DNA of 54,992 nucleotides, taken from CAZPKH01 sp964407165 (GTDB lineage: Bacteria > Bacteroidota > Bacteroidia > Bacteroidales > Muribaculaceae). The translations under genes and the position numbers were made by a program. Below, one piece after another: positions 52,494 through 54,992 of the stretch. The DNA lies in contig CAYOUJ010000011.1 in NCBI GenBank assembly GCA_964407165.1, forward strand, positions 1 to 54,992. The letters are read 5' to 3'. The first letter of the stretch is position 1. Each line of letters opens with the position of its first letter. Below the pieces are notes generated by a model that had not been told where the DNA came from, did no database searches, and was given only the letters and a program-made list of their open reading frames with translations.

Positions 52494-52963
52494 CAGCGGC
52501 GCTTCCGTGAGCAATCACGGGGGCAACAGTCCCGGAGGCTTTGGAAGCGACGCGCCCCCGCGTCGCGCCGCCCTCGAGTACGGAGGGCGGCCGTCCCGGC
52601 CGCACCTCCCCGCCCCACGTCGTCAGGCGTGTGCGGGGAGCCGCCTGCGGCGGCTCTGTGGGCGCGTGCGTGGGCATCGGCTGATGAAGTGGGGCGGGTA
52701 GACACCCCTTTGTGGCGGCGGGGCGCGAGGGCGCCGCCCCGCTCCATCCGGGACGGCCGCGCATCCAAGAGCAAGTCGGGAGGGCGGCCGTCCCGGCCGC
52801 ACGCCACATGGGGTGTCTACCGGCCCCACGTCGTCATCGCCTGACGACGTGGGGCGGGGATGTGCGGCCGGGACGGCCGCCCTCCGTACTTGCGGGTGGG
52901 GCGGGTAGACACCCCTTTGTGGCGGCGGGGCGCGAGGGCGCCGCCCCGCTCCGTCCGGGGAGG
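52494..52963. repeat. 470-bp gene-free region of composite palindromic repeats
   Basis: No gene was found here. A 57-bp sequence is duplicated exactly (52689-52745 and 52896-52952), including GTGGGGCGGGTAGACACCCC and the GGGGCGCGAGGGCGCC core. A 13-bp perfect inverted repeat (CCCCACGTCGTCA, 52824-52836 and 52842-52854) sits between them, nested within GTAGACACCCC...GGGGTGTCTAC arms. GGCGGCCGTCCCGGCCGCAC-like blocks occur at about 52587, 52793 and, inverted, 52863. The layout resembles a bacterial interspersed mosaic element. It separates the convergent receptor and prfB genes. Confidence 0.85.
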
Positions 52964-54080
52964 TTAGTTGTCGTCTTTGGCAAACTCCATGAGGTAGGCC
53001 TTGATGAAGGCGTCGAGGTCGCCGTCCATCACGCCGCCCACGTCGGAGGTCTGGTAGCCGGTGCGGTGGTCTTTGACGCGGCGGTCGTCGAAAACATACG
53101 AGCGTATCTGGGAGCCCCACTCTATCTTCAGCTTGCCGGCCTCGACCTTTGCCTGCTCCTGCAGGCGCCACTGCAGCTCCTTGTCGTAGAGTATGGAGCG
53201 GAGGTTGCGCAGGGCGTTCTCCTTGTTCTTGGGCTGGTCGCGCGTCTCGGTGTTCTCGATGAGTATCTCCTCCTTCTCGCCGGTGTGGGGGTCGGTGTAC
53301 TGGTAACGCAGGCGCACGCCCGACTCCACCTTGTTGACGTTCTGGCCGCCGGCGCCGCCGCTGCGGAAGGTGTCCCACGACAGCAGGGCCGGCTCGACCT
53401 TGACCTCTATCGTGTCGTCGACCAGCGGGGTGACGAACACGGAGGCAAAGGAGGTCATGCGTTTGCCCTGGGCGTTGTAGGGCGACACGCGCACCAGGCG
53501 GTGCACGCCGTTCTCGCTTTTGAGGTAGCCGTAGGCGAAGTCGCCCTCGACGTTGATGGTGCACGACTTGATGCCAGCCTCGTCGCCCTCGAGCAGGTTG
53601 GCGATGGAGGTCTTGTAGCCGTGCTTCTCGCAGTAGCGCAGATACATGCGCATGAGCATCGACGCCCAGTCCTGGCTCTCGGTGCCACCGGCGCCGGAGT
53701 TGATTTTGAGGACGACGCCGAGGCGGTCCTCCTCGCGGCGTAGCATGTTCTTGAGCTCCAGCTCCTCTACCAGGGAGGTCGCGCGGGCATACATCTCGTC
53801 AAGCTCCGCCTCGTCGATGAGCCCCTCCTTGATGAAGTCGAAGCCCAGGGCAAGCTCGTCGACGGCCTTCTCGACGGCGTCGTATCCGTCGAGCCAGCTC
53901 TGTATATCCTTGATTTTCTTCATCTGGCGCCGCGCCTCCTCGGGATGTTCCCAAAAATCGGGCACGTGTGTGCGCAGCTCCTCCTCCTCGACATCTATCT
54001 TCTTGCGGTCGATGTCAAAGATACCTCCTCAGCGCCAGCTTGCGCTCTAAAGTCTCTTTTAGTTGTTCCTGTGTAATCAT
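52964..54080 (-). CDS. prfB: Peptide chain release factor 2, with programmed +1 frameshift
   Basis: 371 residues when the shift is taken. RF2 recognises UGA and UAA and releases the peptide. The GGQ motif is present (SGGAGGQNVNK), as is the domain 2 recognition loop region (VRVSPYNAQGKRMTSF). The first 21 codons run from ATG 54080 (MITQEQLKETLERKLALRRYL) to an in-frame UGA at 54017-54015. The site reads AGGAGG-TAT-CTT-TGA-C, with a Shine-Dalgarno-like hexamer exactly three bases before the slippery CTT, as in Escherichia coli. After the shift, reading continues as DIDRKKIDVEEEE. RF2 level thus controls its own synthesis. The gene is otherwise intact. Confidence 0.97.
54014..54029 (-). promoter_or_regulatory. 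Programmed +1 frameshift site of prfB
   Basis: AGGAGGTATCTTTGAC on the minus strand: an internal Shine-Dalgarno-like AGGAGG (54029-54024), the slippery CTT (54020-54018) and UGA-C (54017-54014). Confidence 0.95.
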
Positions 54081-54101
54081 GACTGTTAAATAATTTTGGT
54101 G

Positions 54102-54109
54102 CAAAGGTA
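54102..54109 (-). promoter_or_regulatory. -7 promoter box (TACCTTTG) of prfB
   Basis: TACCTTTG on the minus strand, 21 bases before the ATG at 54080, fits TAnnTTTG. A GGGAATT heptamer array (about 54118-54144) lies just upstream. Confidence 0.8.
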
Positions 54110-54117
54110 CGAAAAAA

Positions 54118-54146
54118 TTGGGAATTGGGAATTGGGAATTGGGATT
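54118..54146. repeat. GGGAATT heptamer array
   Basis: Four GGGAATT-type units in tandem lie between the divergent prfB and pckA promoters. Unlike the other arrays they carry no stop codons and do not touch a gene end. Confidence 0.8.
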
Positions 54147-54235
54147 TGGACACTGTGGGTTAGTGCGGGGCGGTTAATTTTTATTAATATGGAAATTTTT
54201 CCTTAATAAAGCATTGCCAACCCGCCAATTATTGC

Positions 54236-54243
54236 TACCTTTG
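54236..54243 (+). promoter_or_regulatory. -7 promoter box (TACCTTTG) of pckA
   Basis: TACCTTTG lies 86 bases before the ATG at 54330. The leader holds an inverted repeat AATGCATAATGCATT (54257-54271), a candidate operator or structural element. Confidence 0.8.
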
Positions 54244-54329
54244 CAGTGCTCAAACCAATGCATAATGCATTATGACGCAATTCGCTAAGAGATAGAGCAA
54301 AACCAAAAACTTAAAAATAAATATTTCCA

Positions 54330-54992
54330 ATGGCTACACTTGAAGAAGTAAAGAAAGCCCGTAAGGCCGAGATCGCCAACGACCTGGCCAAGTACGGCAT
54401 CAAAGGTACCACCGAAATCGTCTATAACCCCACCTACGACGAGCTCTACGCCGACGAGACCGTGCCCACCCTCGAGGGCTACGAGAAAGGCCAGGTGAGC
54501 GAGCTCGGCGCCGTCAACGTCATGACCGGCGTCTACACCGGCCGCTCGCCCAAAGACAAGTTCATCGTCGACGACGCCACCTCTCACGACACCGTATGGT
54601 GGACCACCCCCGAATACAAGAACGACAACAAGCCCGCCACCCCCGAGGCCTGGAAGGCATGCAAGGAACTGGCCATCAACGAGCTGAGCTGCAAGAAACT
54701 CTACGTGGTCGACGGCTTCTGCGGCACCAACAAAGACTCCCGCATGGCTGTCCGCTTCATCATGGAGGTAGCCTGGCAGGCACACTTCGTCACCAACATG
54801 TTCATCCGCCCCTCCGCCGAGGACCTGGAGAACTTCACCCCCGACTTCATCGTCTTCAACGCCTCCAAGGCAAAGCTCACCAACTACAAGGAGCTGGGCC
54901 TCAACTCTGACACCGCCGTGGTCTTCAATCTCACCGACCGCGAGCAGGTCATCATCAACACCTGGTACGGCGGCGAGATGAAGAAGGGCATG
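54330..54992 (+). CDS. pckA: Phosphoenolpyruvate carboxykinase (ATP), 5' part
   Basis: 221 codons, cut by the window edge; the full enzyme is about 530-540 residues. It interconverts oxaloacetate and PEP with ATP/ADP; in Bacteroidales it usually runs towards oxaloacetate in succinate fermentation. Recognisable features are the TGVYTGRSPKDKFIVDD oxaloacetate/PEP-binding region, MFIRPSAEDLENF, and TWYGGEMKKGM at the edge, where the Lys of the active site lies. The kinase-1a P-loop region is beyond the window. The leader is AT-rich with its own promoter. Strong AAG/GCC/ATC codon bias suggests high expression. Confidence 0.97.
   Translation, partial: MATLEEVKKARKAEIANDLAKYGIKGTTEIVYNPTYDELYADETVPTLEGYEKGQVSELGAVNVMTGVYTGRSPKDKFIVDDATSHDTVWWTTPEYKNDNKPATPEAWKACKELAINELSCKKLYVVDGFCGTNKDSRMAVRFIMEVAWQAHFVTNMFIRPSAEDLENFTPDFIVFNASKAKLTNYKELGLNSDTAVVFNLTDREQVIINTWYGGEMKKGM

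Noticed and set aside
52494..52963. Small open frames in the GC-rich island
   Set aside because: They run through palindromes and duplications and have Arg/Pro/Gly composition with no starts or homology.
54016..54023. TATCTTTG inside prfB as an internal promoter
   Set aside because: The bases are fully explained by the conserved frameshift site TAT-CTT-TGA; no separate downstream gene needs a promoter.

Overview
The window is a GC-rich chromosomal segment of a Bacteroidota bacterium, most likely order Bacteroidales and plausibly Muribaculaceae; the family-level call is inference. The evidence is: at least twelve Bacteroidota-type promoters with the -7 box TAnnTTTG placed just before genes; fimbrillin-like lipoproteins; large secreted proteins with C-terminal sorting-like tails; a folP-dacA (c-di-AMP) operon; an RF2 gene with a programmed frameshift; and an ATP-type PEP carboxykinase. 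No rRNA, tRNA, CRISPR array or transposase gene was seen.

Layout. 1-9014 (minus strand): a polytopic membrane protein, a 650-residue J-like membrane-anchored protein, a small GrpE-like protein and an enlarged Hsp70, followed by a single-chain type IIG restriction-modification enzyme with its own promoter. 9149-18285: housekeeping genes (purD, an RlmL-like RNA methyltransferase, a PhnP-like metallo-hydrolase, trmD) interleaved with a polytopic membrane protein and a 970-residue secreted protein. 18317-18620 is a gene-free inverted-repeat element. 18673-23760 (minus): an efflux operon, TolC / membrane fusion protein / two ABC-2 permeases with no ATPase. 24022-28760 (minus): pnp, then a secreted 17-residue-repeat protein translationally close to a UvrD-like helicase. 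29038-47727 (plus): two fimbrillin-like lipoproteins and a giant surface protein (about 5,434 residues if read through) that is split by a frameshift at an (AT)4 tract. 47858-50375 (minus): Rpn-type nuclease, folP, dacA. 50571-52493: TonB-dependent receptor. 52494-52963: composite palindromic repeats. 52964-54080 (minus): prfB. 54330-end: pckA, cut by the window edge.

The most striking theme is repeat DNA that shapes proteins. A GC-rich palindromic element encoding SGAAPSRP is inserted in frame as exactly 3 copies of 42 bp in the Hsp70 linker and exactly 5 copies of 33 bp in PurD. A second C/G-run palindrome sits after stop codons, but has been read into the ends or loops of PurD, the RNA methyltransferase, a membrane protein and a lipoprotein signal peptide. 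Short 7-10-mer arrays with stop codons in several frames supply the actual stop codon of at least seven genes.

Other candidates for new biology are the compact, membrane-tethered Hsp70 / J-like / GrpE-like set, helically phased ATCGAT arrays upstream of two promoters, and the (AT)n switch-like break in the giant adhesin.
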